From an uncultured Lachnospiraceae bacterium (GTDB lineage Bacteria; Bacillota; Clostridia; Lachnospirales; Lachnospiraceae), in NCBI GenBank assembly GCA_949472775.1, contig CASWVG010000027.1, positions 1 to 36,128 of the forward strand: DNA of 36,128 bases, in the 5' to 3' direction. The translations under genes were made by a program, and so were the position numbers. Under the pieces are notes generated by a model, which did not search any database, was not told the DNA's origin, and saw nothing but the letters and a program-made list of their open reading frames with translations. Below, in pieces: positions 16,121-24,325 of this stretch. Position 1 is the first letter of the stretch. Every line of letters begins with the position of its first letter.

Positions 16121-17761
16121 ATGATACAGGCAAACAACGTAACCTTACGCGTAGGAAAAAAAGCCCTCTTTGAGGACGTAAACATCAAATTCACCGAAGG
16201 CAACTGCTACGGGCTGATCGGCGCAAACGGCGCAGGCAAGTCCACCTTTTTAAAGATTCTTTCGGGTGTGCTTGAGACCACGAACGGTGACGTTTCCATT
16301 ACACCCGGTCAGCGTCTCTCCGTTCTGGAGCAGGATCACTTTAAGTACGACGCCTACTCGGTAATGGACACGGTCATCATGGGAAACGAGCGTCTCTATC
16401 AGATTATGAAGGAGAAGGACGCCATCTACGCCAAGGAGGATTTCTCCGACGAGGACGGCATCCGCGCAAGCGAGCTGGAAGCGGAGTTCGCGGAGATGGA
16501 CGGCTGGGATGCGGAATCTAACGCGGCTATGCTCTTAAACGGTCTCGGTGTCGGGACAGAACTGCACAACAGTCAGATGGCGGATTTAAACGGTAACGAA
16601 AAAGTCAAGGTGCTCCTTGCTAAAGCGCTTTTCGGCAATCCCGATATCCTGCTTCTGGACGAGCCTACCAACCATCTGGACTTAGACGCCATCGCATGGC
16701 TGGAAGAGTTTCTGATAGGCTTTGACAACACGGTGATCGTGGTCTCCCACGACCGCTACTTCCTCAACAAAGTCTGCACCCACACGGCGGATATCGACTA
16801 CGGCAAAATCCAGCTCTACGCGGGCAACTACGATTTCTGGTACGAGTCCAGCCAGCTGATCATCAAGCAGCGCAAGGAGGCAAACAAAAAGAAAGAGGAG
16901 CAGATCAAGGAACTGCAGGAATTTATCTCCCGCTTCTCCGCTAACGCAAGTAAATCCAAACAGGCGACTTCCAGAAAGCGCGCCCTTGAAAAAATCGAGT
17001 TGGACGATATCCGTCCTTCCAGCCGTAAATACCCTTACATTGACTTCCGGCCCGAGCGGGAGATCGGCAACGAAGTGCTCACTGTGGAAGGGTTAAGCAA
17101 AACCATTAACGGCGAAAAAGTACTGGACAACATTTCCTTCATCGTGGGACACGACGACAAGATTGCCCTCGTAGGTGGCAACGAGCTGGCAAAGACCACC
17201 CTTTTACAGATTTTAATGGGCGAAGTCGAGCCAGACGAAGGCACGTACAAATGGGGCGTTACCACCTCACAGGCGTATTTCCCGAAGGATAATACGGCGG
17301 AGTTCGACAACGACTACACCATCACCGACTGGCTCATGGGCTACTCTTCCGTAAAGGACGTGACCTACGTGCGCGGTTTCCTTGGGCGTATGCTCTTTGC
17401 CGGCGAGGACGGCGTGAAAAGGGTGAAGGTTCTCTCCGGCGGGGAGAAGGTTCGCTGTCTCCTCTCCAAAATGATGATAAGCGGCGCAAACTGCCTGCTC
17501 TTCGACGAGCCGACGAACCATCTCGACATGGAGGCAATCACCGCCTTAAACGAGGGCATGAAGAAATTCAAGGGTGTGGAGATCTTCTCCTGCCATGACC
17601 ATCAGGTGGTGCAGACTACAGCCAACCGCATTATGGAAATCCTGCCGGACGGCACTCTGATCGACAAGATCACCACCTACGACGAGTATCTGGAAAGCGA
17701 TGAAATGGCGAGAAAACGTACTGTTTACACAAGTACCGCCAGTCAGGAAGAAGACGACTAA
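16121..17761 (+). CDS. ABC-F family ATPase (YkpA/YbiT-like)
   Basis: 546 aa, two ATP-binding cassettes on one chain and no membrane segment, as in ABC-F ribosome-associated proteins. NBD1: Walker A GANGAGKST (34-42), signature LNGNE (156-160), Walker B ending at Asp180-Glu181, H-loop VSHDR. A charged helical linker at about 245-300 is the expected P-site interaction region. NBD2: Walker A is GGNELAKT (352-359), with Ala in place of the second Gly; signature LSGGE and Walker B FDEP follow. The changes in signature 1 and Walker A 2 may be a feature of this subfamily rather than damage. Likely role: translation factor acting on stalled or vacant ribosomes; antibiotic protection is not indicated. 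Confidence 0.9.
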   Translation: MIQANNVTLRVGKKALFEDVNIKFTEGNCYGLIGANGAGKSTFLKILSGVLETTNGDVSITPGQRLSVLEQDHFKYDAYSVMDTVIMGNERLYQIMKEKDAIYAKEDFSDEDGIRASELEAEFAEMDGWDAESNAAMLLNGLGVGTELHNSQMADLNGNEKVKVLLAKALFGNPDILLLDEPTNHLDLDAIAWLEEFLIGFDNTVIVVSHDRYFLNKVCTHTADIDYGKIQLYAGNYDFWYESSQLIIKQRKEANKKKEEQIKELQEFISRFSANASKSKQATSRKRALEKIELDDIRPSSRKYPYIDFRPEREIGNEVLTVEGLSKTINGEKVLDNISFIVGHDDKIALVGGNELAKTTLLQILMGEVEPDEGTYKWGVTTSQAYFPKDNTAEFDNDYTITDWLMGYSSVKDVTYVRGFLGRMLFAGEDGVKRVKVLSGGEKVRCLLSKMMISGANCLLFDEPTNHLDMEAITALNEGMKKFKGVEIFSCHDHQVVQTTANRIMEILPDGTLIDKITTYDEYLESDEMARKRTVYTSTASQEEDD

Positions 17762-17766
17762 AATCG

Positions 17767-17775
17767 AGAAGTACT
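17767..17775. repeat. Remnant arm of the 47-bp palindromic repeat
   Basis: AGAAGTACT, one arm of the 47-bp repeat, lies just after the ABC-F stop codon and runs directly into the second-family hairpin repeat. In copy 1 the same two elements are separated by about 18 more bases, so this looks like a deletion derivative. Confidence 0.4.
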
Positions 17776-17812
17776 TTCACTTAAGAGAATGCCTGAAATA
17801 CGGCATTCTTGG
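17774..17812. repeat. Hairpin repeat (second family), copy 2
   Basis: AAGAGAATGCC pairs with GGCATTCTT around GAAATAC. The element and its left flank ACTTTCACT match 14928-14970 closely. It sits between the ABC-F and PHP genes and may attenuate read-through. Confidence 0.65.
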
Positions 17813-17841
17813 CATGAATATAAAGATAAACGAGGAAAAAT

Positions 17842-18711
17842 ATGAGAGCCATCGACCTGCACACCCACACCTGCAAATCGGACGGCAGTTACACGCCGGC
17901 GGAACTGGTGGATTACGCCATAGAGAAAAAACTGGCTGCCGTGGCAATCACGGATCATGACAGCATAGAAGGGCTTGACGAGGGGGTGGCGCACGCGGCT
18001 GCTCTAAGAGAACGCGGTCTGCCCTCCGTGGAAGTGATTCCAGGAATCGAGTTTTCCACAAAATACGAGAAACAGGACGTGCATATTGTAGGGCTTTACA
18101 TCGCTTATGAAAAAGAAGCGTTCCAAAGCGCGCTGGGCGGCTTCGTGGATTCACGCACAAACCGCAACAGAAAAATGTGTGAAAACCTGCAGGGCGCGGG
18201 CATTGATATCACCTATGAGAAGCTGCTTGCCATGTACCCGGACGCGGTGATCACCAGGGCGCATTACGCCTCCTACCTGTTGGAAAACAGGTATGTGAAA
18301 AGCAGACAGGACGCCTTCGCAAGATACCTGGGCGACCACACCAAATACTTTGTGCCGCGGGAGAAGGTAACACCCTCTCAGGCCGTGGCGTTGATCTTAC
18401 AGGCGGGCGGTGTCCCCATTCTGGCGCATCCGCCTCTCTATCACATGGGAAACGACAGGCTGGAAACGCTTGTCTCCTTCCTGAAAGCGGACGGGCTTAT
18501 GGGGATCGAAGTTTTCTACAGCACTTACAGCAATCAGGATGTGCGGGACATGCAGAGACTGGCCCAAAAATATGACCTGCTCATAAGCGGCGGCTCCGAT
18601 TTTCACGGTGCGAACAAGCCCGGGCTGGATCTTGGCTGCGGCTATGGCAGGCTGTTTGTCCCCGAAGAAGCGCTTTACAAAATAAAGGCGGCTCTACCCG
18701 GAAGGAACTAG
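17842..18711 (+). CDS. PHP-domain phosphoesterase (TrpH/YciV-like)
   Basis: 289 aa. Metal-binding PHP motifs are visible in order: DLHTHTCKSDGSYTP near the N-terminus, ITDHDSIEG, PGIEFSTKY with VHIVG, a central ILAHPPLYH, and GSDFHG near the C-terminus. This set is typical of the YciV/TrpH family, which in E. coli (RNase AM) acts as a 5'-3' exonuclease on short RNAs and on 3',5'-nucleotide bisphosphates. The substrate here is inferred from the family only. Start: ATG at 17842 after GAGGAAA. It follows the ABC-F gene by 80 bp containing repeats and precedes a HAD phosphatase by 46 bp on the same strand. Confidence 0.88.
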   Translation: MRAIDLHTHTCKSDGSYTPAELVDYAIEKKLAAVAITDHDSIEGLDEGVAHAAALRERGLPSVEVIPGIEFSTKYEKQDVHIVGLYIAYEKEAFQSALGGFVDSRTNRNRKMCENLQGAGIDITYEKLLAMYPDAVITRAHYASYLLENRYVKSRQDAFARYLGDHTKYFVPREKVTPSQAVALILQAGGVPILAHPPLYHMGNDRLETLVSFLKADGLMGIEVFYSTYSNQDVRDMQRLAQKYDLLISGGSDFHGANKPGLDLGCGYGRLFVPEEALYKIKAALPGRN

Positions 18712-18757
18712 ATTTCCCACAGTACAGGCAACACATGTGACGAAAAGAGGACATCCT

Positions 18758-19579
18758 ATGAAAATATTATTCACGGATTTGGACGATACACTTTTAAATA
18801 ACCAGAGTCAGGTTTCCCCGGAGACCAAAGCGTTTCTGGACGAATTTCTGGCGGCAGGGAACCGTCTGGTGCTCTCCTCCGGCAGACCGCTTATGAGCGT
18901 CATGGAAGTGAAAGAGCTGGCGGGGTTACATCAGCCCGGCATCTTTTTAAGCGCGTCCAACGGCTGCCGTGTCTACGACTGTGACAAACAGCGCACCATC
19001 CGTAAATTCGGGCTTCCTCTCCCCTACATCTCCTATCTGCAGGAACAGGCGAAGGAGCTGTCCCTCCATATCCAGACTTACCGCGACAGTGATGTGGACG
19101 ACGCCATCATTTCCCCTGCGGATGACGAGGAAGTCCGTTACTATCGCAGAAAAATACATCTGCCTCTTGTGGTCTCTGAAAATCTTCGCGACGCTCTCAC
19201 GGAAGAACCTTGCAAAATGCTTGCAATTAGTTTACATAACCATGAGAAACTGGAGACTTTCCGAAAGAAAATTGCAGACTGGGCAGAAGGTCGCATCCGC
19301 ACCATCTATTCCAGCAACATCTATCTGGAGCTCTATGACTGGAACGCCGGCAAAGGCAGTTCCCTTCTCTTTCTCTGCGATTATCTGGGCATTCCCGTCT
19401 CTGACTCCTTTGCCGCCGGGGATGCGGAAAACGACATCTCCATGCTGGATGCGGCGGGCTGCGGCATCGCCATGAAGAACGCCACGGACAAAGTGAAAGC
19501 CCACGCCGATGTTGTCACAGATCTTGACAACGACCAGAATGGGCTCGCCGATATGATGCGGAAGCTGTTAAAACAATAG
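18758..19579 (+). CDS. Cof-type HAD-superfamily phosphatase
   Basis: 273 aa. HAD motif I is FTDLDDTLLNN at the N-terminus, motif II is LSSGRP, and motifs III/IV are the Lys region near KGSSL and AGDAENDISML. The large C2B cap between motifs II and III marks the Cof family, which dephosphorylates sugar phosphates, flavin mononucleotide or other small phosphorylated metabolites. The exact substrate cannot be read from sequence. Start: ATG at 18758, with GAGG 7 bases upstream; an in-frame GTG at 18737 has no ribosome site. Convergent with the small acidic protein gene, only 13 bp away. Confidence 0.9.
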   Translation: MKILFTDLDDTLLNNQSQVSPETKAFLDEFLAAGNRLVLSSGRPLMSVMEVKELAGLHQPGIFLSASNGCRVYDCDKQRTIRKFGLPLPYISYLQEQAKELSLHIQTYRDSDVDDAIISPADDEEVRYYRRKIHLPLVVSENLRDALTEEPCKMLAISLHNHEKLETFRKKIADWAEGRIRTIYSSNIYLELYDWNAGKGSSLLFLCDYLGIPVSDSFAAGDAENDISMLDAAGCGIAMKNATDKVKAHADVVTDLDNDQNGLADMMRKLLKQ

Positions 19580-19592
19580 CTTGTGTGAGACG

Positions 19593-19847
19593 CTACTCTA
19601 TGATGAGATATCTTCCGTCCCCGATCTCAAACACTTCGTCCGCTTCCAGAATCCCTTCCTCGTCGGCGCCCTCCATATCGACGCCCTCCTCCTCGAAAAA
19701 TTCCCACACTTCCCTGACGGAATCCACCACAACCGCCATACACTCTTCCAAGAAGTTTTCCGCCTCCTCGTAGGTCTCAGCTACCTTTTCCGGATAAAGC
19801 TGTAACTGATTCTCCAAAAAGCACTGTACTACTTTCTCGTCAAACAC
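19593..19847 (-). CDS. Small acidic protein, unknown function
   Basis: 84 aa, very rich in Glu and Asp, probably mostly helical, ending in a beta-hairpin-like GDGRYLIIE. No signal peptide or Cys motif. I do not recognise a named family. Start: GTG at 19847, supported by GGGAGGG about 8 bases upstream. It lies 66 bp downstream of maf on the same strand, so it may be the last gene of that transcript. Confidence 0.7.
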   Translation of the reverse strand: MFDEKVVQCFLENQLQLYPEKVAETYEEAENFLEECMAVVVDSVREVWEFFEEEGVDMEGADEEGILEADEVFEIGDGRYLIIE

Positions 19848-19913
19848 AAACGATCCCTCCCTATATCTTGTAGTTTACATAATATTTCCCGTCATCCAGC
19901 GCAGACAGGCGTT

Positions 19914-20501
19914 TCAGAGCAGTCCCCGTCTCTTGAGTTCCTGACAGAGCCGCCCCACCGGCAGTCCGACCACATTGTTATAATCTCCGCAGATACCCTG
20001 AATATGCGCGGCGCAAAGTCCCTGAATCGCATACGCGCCCGCCTTGTCCATAGGTTCCCCGCTGTCCACATACCTCTGTATCTCCTCATCGGTCATGGCA
20101 TACATAGTCACATCCGTACACTCGGAAAAGGTGGCGTACATCGGCTGCATATCCTTATACTTCCATGCAAGGGTAACGCCCGTATAGACCTGATGGCTGC
20201 CACCCTGCAGATCCTTTAACATGCACGCCGCATCCGCCTTATCCGCAGGTTTGCCCAGAATTTTCCCCCAGGCGCTCACAACTGTGTCCGCGCCGATCAC
20301 GACAAAGTCCTCTTTCCCCTCTCCGACAAGCTTCCCGCAGACGTCCACCGCCTTCTGGTAAGACAGTTCCTCCACCACTTCGTCTGGCGCCTCTTTCGTG
20401 ATTTTCTCCTCCACCGTGCCCGGCACGACCTTGAAAGAAATCCCCACCTGTTTCAAGAGTTCCTTCCGTCTCGGCGACGCCGAGGCAAGATATATCTTCA
20501 T
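19914..20501 (-). CDS. maf: Maf-family nucleotide pyrophosphatase
   Basis: 195 aa, normal length. It begins with the Maf signature LASASPRRKELL and continues with VIGADTVV (catalytic Asp), the GSHQVYTGV stretch and the C-terminal YAIQG...GDYNNVVGLP. The family hydrolyses non-canonical or canonical pyrimidine NTPs (dTTP/UTP, or modified nucleotides) to NMP and pyrophosphate; the subtype looks like YhdE-type dTTP/UTPase but this is not certain. Start: ATG at 20501 after AAGGAAG. Confidence 0.93.
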   Translation of the reverse strand: MKIYLASASPRRKELLKQVGISFKVVPGTVEEKITKEAPDEVVEELSYQKAVDVCGKLVGEGKEDFVVIGADTVVSAWGKILGKPADKADAACMLKDLQGGSHQVYTGVTLAWKYKDMQPMYATFSECTDVTMYAMTDEEIQRYVDSGEPMDKAGAYAIQGLCAAHIQGICGDYNNVVGLPVGRLCQELKRRGLL

Positions 20502-20545
20502 ACTGTCTTTCTTCCTTTCCGTCGTTATTTGCGAAACTCATCTCA

Positions 20546-20573
20546 TTTATAATTGCGCCGTTTCAACAAACAA
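20546..20573 (-). promoter_or_regulatory. Candidate maf promoter
   Basis: On the minus strand, TTGTTT (20573-20568), 16 bp, TATAAA (20551-20546), about 45 bases before the maf start codon. Moderate match; it lies in the 103-bp gap after ppk1. Confidence 0.4.
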
Positions 20574-20604
20574 ATCAGCGTTTCCCAATCGCCTGTCTGC
20601 AGAC

Positions 20605-22734
20605 TTATTCATCGTGGTGCATTTTCGGGATAAATACCCTCTTGTCCACAGTTCCCGCCTTCTCCTTCGCCGCTGCCTTCGCCTCTTTGCAGAACGCAAG
20701 CTGGGCGTTGAACACTTCCTTCCCGCGCTTATCCACCTTCACGTATGTGCCGTCGGGCTGCAGAACCTGCGCCTTCACCGAATCCCTGAGCTGGCAGTCC
20801 AGAATATTTTTTAACTTCTCCTGCAAAACCGGCTTTTCGATGGGGAACAGGATCTCCACCCTGCGCTCCAGGTTTCTCGGCATCCAGTCCGCGCTGGCGC
20901 AGTAGTATTCCGGTTTGCCGTCGTTCTCAAAATAGAAAATTCTTGCGTGCTCCAGGAAGTTTCCGACAATGGAGCGGACCGTTATATTTTCGCTGACGCC
21001 CTCTATCCCCACACGCAGGCAGCAGATGCCGCGGATAATCAGGTCAATCTTCACCCCGGCAGCGCTCGCCTCGTAGAGTGCCTCGATCACGTCCTTGTCG
21101 CAGAGCGCGTTCATCTTGGCAATGATTCTTGCCGGTCTCCCCGATTCGGCATGCGTCTTCTCTCTGGCGATCAGATGAATAAATCTGTCCTTCAGCCAAT
21201 AGGGCGCCAGGGAAAGCCGGTTCCAGCTCCTCGGCTCTGAGTATCCCGAGAGCATATTAAAGACCGCCGTCGCGTCCTCCCCGATCATCTCCGAACAGGT
21301 GAAATAGCCGACGTCCGTGTACAGCTTTGCCGTGGAATCGTTGTAGTTGCCCGTACCGAGATGGACATAGCGGCGTATGCCGTTCTCCTCTCTTCTGACA
21401 ACAAGTGTTATTTTACTGTGGGTCTTAAGCCCAACCAGTCCGTAAATGACATGACAGCCCGCTTTCTCCAGCTTTCTCGCCCAGACAATGTTGTTCTCCT
21501 CGTCAAACCTCGCCTTTAACTCCACAAGCACGGAAACCTGTTTGCCGTTTTCCGCCGCCTGCTCCAGAGCCGCTATGATCGGGGAATTGCCGCTGACACG
21601 GTAAAGCGTCTGCTTGATCGCCAGAACTTCCGGGTCTCTTGCCGCCTGTCTGATAAACCGTACCACCGGCTCAAAACTCTGGTACGGGTGGTGCATCAGG
21701 ATATCGCCCTCCCTGATCTTCGCAAACACATCCGCGTCCTCCGGCAGCTCCGGCACCGTCTGGGGCGGCAGATAACTGTGCTCCTTCAGATGGTCGAAGC
21801 CATCCACACCGTACAGTTTCATCAGAAAAGTCAGGTCCAGCGGTCCGCTGATGGCGTAAATGTCCTCCTTCGGGATTGCCAGCTCCTCCCGGATCAGTCT
21901 GAGGAGACGGCTGTCGATGCCCTCCTCCACTTCCAGACGGATCACCTGTCCCCACTGCCTTTTTTTGAGCTGCTTCTCGATCTCCTGCAAAAGATCTTCC
22001 GCCTCCTCCTCCTCGATTGTCAGATCTGCGTTTCGCATGATGCGAAAAGGATAGGTGCAGACAATATCATAGTTCAGGAAAAGCTTGTGTATGTTGCGCT
22101 CGATCACTTCCTCCAGAAGTATCAGGCGCCTCCCCTCCTCCGAGGGAATCTCCACCAGGCGTGAAAGGACGCTTGGCACCTGCACGGTGGCAAATTCCAT
22201 CTCCCCGTCGCCGTTTTTCTTCGTCATCAAAGCCCCCAGATTCAGGGACTTATTACGGATCAGCGGAAAAGGTCTCGAGGAATCCACCGCCATGGGCGTG
22301 AGCACCGGGTAGACGCTGTCCGTAAAGTAGCTGTCCACATACGCTGCCTCCTCCTTCGTCAGATCCTCATGGTGCGTTATGATGCGCAGCCCGTTCGCCG
22401 ACAGCTGCGGCAGAAGGGAACGGTTGTAAGTGTTGTACTGCTGGTTCACCAGCTGGTGGGTCTTCTCATTTACCCGCACAAGCTGTTCCGTCGCCGTCAT
22501 TCCCGCAATGTCACGCTTCTTATAGCCTGCGTTCACCATATCCTTGAGCGACGCCACCCGCACCATGAAAAACTCGTCCAGATTAGACGCCGTGATACTT
22601 AAAAATTTCAACCGCTCAAAAAGCGGTAACTGTTTATCCCTCGCCTCCGCAAGCACCCTCTCATTAAAAAGCAGCCAGCTCAGCTCCCTGTTTGTATAAT
22701 ACGATTCATCCGCAAATACTTTCCCCTGTGCCAT
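20605..22734 (-). CDS. ppk1: Polyphosphate kinase 1
   Basis: 709 aa, normal length. The N-terminal domain starts with NRELSWLLFNERVL, followed by the head domain and two phospholipase-D-like catalytic domains. Both conserved histidines are visible: KTHSK (the autophosphorylated-His region) and VHLGTGNYND. It reversibly polymerises the gamma-phosphate of ATP into polyphosphate. Start: ATG at 22734, with AAGGAG upstream. The ppx-type gene lies 33 bp upstream on the same strand, so synthesis and breakdown of polyphosphate are encoded together. Confidence 0.96.
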   Translation of the reverse strand: MAQGKVFADESYYTNRELSWLLFNERVLAEARDKQLPLFERLKFLSITASNLDEFFMVRVASLKDMVNAGYKKRDIAGMTATEQLVRVNEKTHQLVNQQYNTYNRSLLPQLSANGLRIITHHEDLTKEEAAYVDSYFTDSVYPVLTPMAVDSSRPFPLIRNKSLNLGALMTKKNGDGEMEFATVQVPSVLSRLVEIPSEEGRRLILLEEVIERNIHKLFLNYDIVCTYPFRIMRNADLTIEEEEAEDLLQEIEKQLKKRQWGQVIRLEVEEGIDSRLLRLIREELAIPKEDIYAISGPLDLTFLMKLYGVDGFDHLKEHSYLPPQTVPELPEDADVFAKIREGDILMHHPYQSFEPVVRFIRQAARDPEVLAIKQTLYRVSGNSPIIAALEQAAENGKQVSVLVELKARFDEENNIVWARKLEKAGCHVIYGLVGLKTHSKITLVVRREENGIRRYVHLGTGNYNDSTAKLYTDVGYFTCSEMIGEDATAVFNMLSGYSEPRSWNRLSLAPYWLKDRFIHLIAREKTHAESGRPARIIAKMNALCDKDVIEALYEASAAGVKIDLIIRGICCLRVGIEGVSENITVRSIVGNFLEHARIFYFENDGKPEYYCASADWMPRNLERRVEILFPIEKPVLQEKLKNILDCQLRDSVKAQVLQPDGTYVKVDKRGKEVFNAQLAFCKEAKAAAKEKAGTVDKRVFIPKMHHDE

Positions 22735-22767
22735 ATCCCATGGTCTCCTTTTTATTACATATGTTAT

Positions 22768-24300
22768 TTATTTCTCGTGGCGCTGTCTGATCACCGGGCG
22801 GACGCTGTAGACTTCTTCAAAGAAGTCGGAACGTTTTGTAAACAGTCCTTTCTCCAGTGTGATATCCACCGACTCATCCACGGTAATGACAAGTTCCCGC
22901 TCTTTTAAAACCGCTTTTACGTCCTTAAACTTCTGCTTATGGCTGCGGTCAAGCCCGTTTGCAACCTTTAGTATGGCGGTCAGCTTGGCGATCGTCAGAT
23001 ATGCCTCCCTGTCGATCGTGATATTTCCGCCCATCACCTGCCAGTAATCAAAATCCATGTGGTTGTACTTCACCACATTCGCCACGATCTCCCGCTCCGT
23101 ATGGGAGAGGCCGATGATCTCCGTGGACATGATAATATTGTAAGAACACTCGCCCAGATTCACAAGGCTGATATACTTGCCACAGTCGTGCAAAAGTGTG
23201 GCGATCCGCAAAAGCAGCCTCTCCCGCTTCCCAAGACCATGCACCTTCTTCATGCTGTCAAAGATAGTGAGCGCAATCTTTTCCAGCGTCTCGCCACGGC
23301 GCTTACTGCCCATATACCGCTTGCTTATGTTCTGCGCGCAGGCAATGATATCCTGTTCAAAATCGTGCTCTTCTTTGATAATCTTATGTTTTTCCGCATA
23401 CTCGTACGCCATACCGTCGCAGAGTGTCACCCCCGGCGCCCAGATCATATTGGCACCCATCATCTTGGCGATGCGGTTAATCAGAATACCCGCTATAAAG
23501 AGGAGCGGAATGTTTTCCTCCGGCATATCAAGCGCCTTCGCCGCCTGCTGGTTCGACTTGGAGCGGATCCGTTCCAGAAACATCTCCACAGCGGGCGCTT
23601 CCACGCTGCTCTCCTCTAACCCCAGGACATTCTTGCCTACAATGGCGGAAATATAGTCGTCCACCACAATAATGTTCTCGATCTGGCCTTCCTTCAGATA
23701 CAGCTTTTTAAACAACTGTATCTGGGAGCTCACCATCTCGTCAAGAATCACCTCGTACTGTCTGGGGCTGATGTTCAGCCGTCCGAGCTGATCCTGCAGC
23801 CGCAGAACACCCAGACGCATGTTCTGGGTAGTCACAAGCGTATCTTTGTCAAAGAGGGAAATCTGGATACTGCCGCCGCCGATGTCCACAATGGCGGTTC
23901 CCTTTTCCACGATCTTGTTGAAACGCCCTCTGGACGCGATCGCCTTATAGTTCAGGAAACGCTGCTCCGAGTTGCTTAACACCTCAATGCGGATGCCAGT
24001 CCTCTGGGCAATCTGATCCAGAACGATCATGGTATTTTCCGTCTCCCGGATTGCGCTGGTGCCGTAGGCGGTGTAATCGTCCACCCGGTAGCTCTTCATG
24101 ATATCGTTGTAGTCCCGCAGCACCCTGGAAAGCTCGTCCACGCGGTCATAACTGATCTTACCCGCGGCAAAGGTGTCCGTCCCCAGATCGATCCGGTGCC
24201 TGATATGATCGATCTCCCGCAGGCCGCTTTTTGATGAAATCTCAAATATCTTCATGCCGAGTTCATACGAACCGACGTCTATGGCTGCAAATGTCTTCAT
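22768..24300 (-). CDS. ppx: Ppx/GppA-family phosphatase with HD domain
   Basis: 510 aa. The actin-like ASKHA fold begins with AAIDVGSYELGMKIFEI, differing from the usual DxGSNS loop; then come YGTSAIRE, SNSEQRFL (replacing the common GEEEA region) and VDIGGGSIQISLF. The C-terminal half carries an HD domain (LLHDCGKYI) as in long exopolyphosphatases. Expected activity: release of phosphate from polyphosphate and/or hydrolysis of pppGpp. The altered loops leave catalytic strength open. Start: ATG at 24300 after AGGAGG; a TTG at 24315 is also in frame but overlaps the ribosome site. 25 bp after the DUF815 gene. Confidence 0.88.
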   Translation of the reverse strand: MKTFAAIDVGSYELGMKIFEISSKSGLREIDHIRHRIDLGTDTFAAGKISYDRVDELSRVLRDYNDIMKSYRVDDYTAYGTSAIRETENTMIVLDQIAQRTGIRIEVLSNSEQRFLNYKAIASRGRFNKIVEKGTAIVDIGGGSIQISLFDKDTLVTTQNMRLGVLRLQDQLGRLNISPRQYEVILDEMVSSQIQLFKKLYLKEGQIENIIVVDDYISAIVGKNVLGLEESSVEAPAVEMFLERIRSKSNQQAAKALDMPEENIPLLFIAGILINRIAKMMGANMIWAPGVTLCDGMAYEYAEKHKIIKEEHDFEQDIIACAQNISKRYMGSKRRGETLEKIALTIFDSMKKVHGLGKRERLLLRIATLLHDCGKYISLVNLGECSYNIIMSTEIIGLSHTEREIVANVVKYNHMDFDYWQVMGGNITIDREAYLTIAKLTAILKVANGLDRSHKQKFKDVKAVLKERELVITVDESVDITLEKGLFTKRSDFFEEVYSVRPVIRQRHEK

Positions 24301-24325
24301 GTTCCCCTCCTGCAACTCCTTCTAT

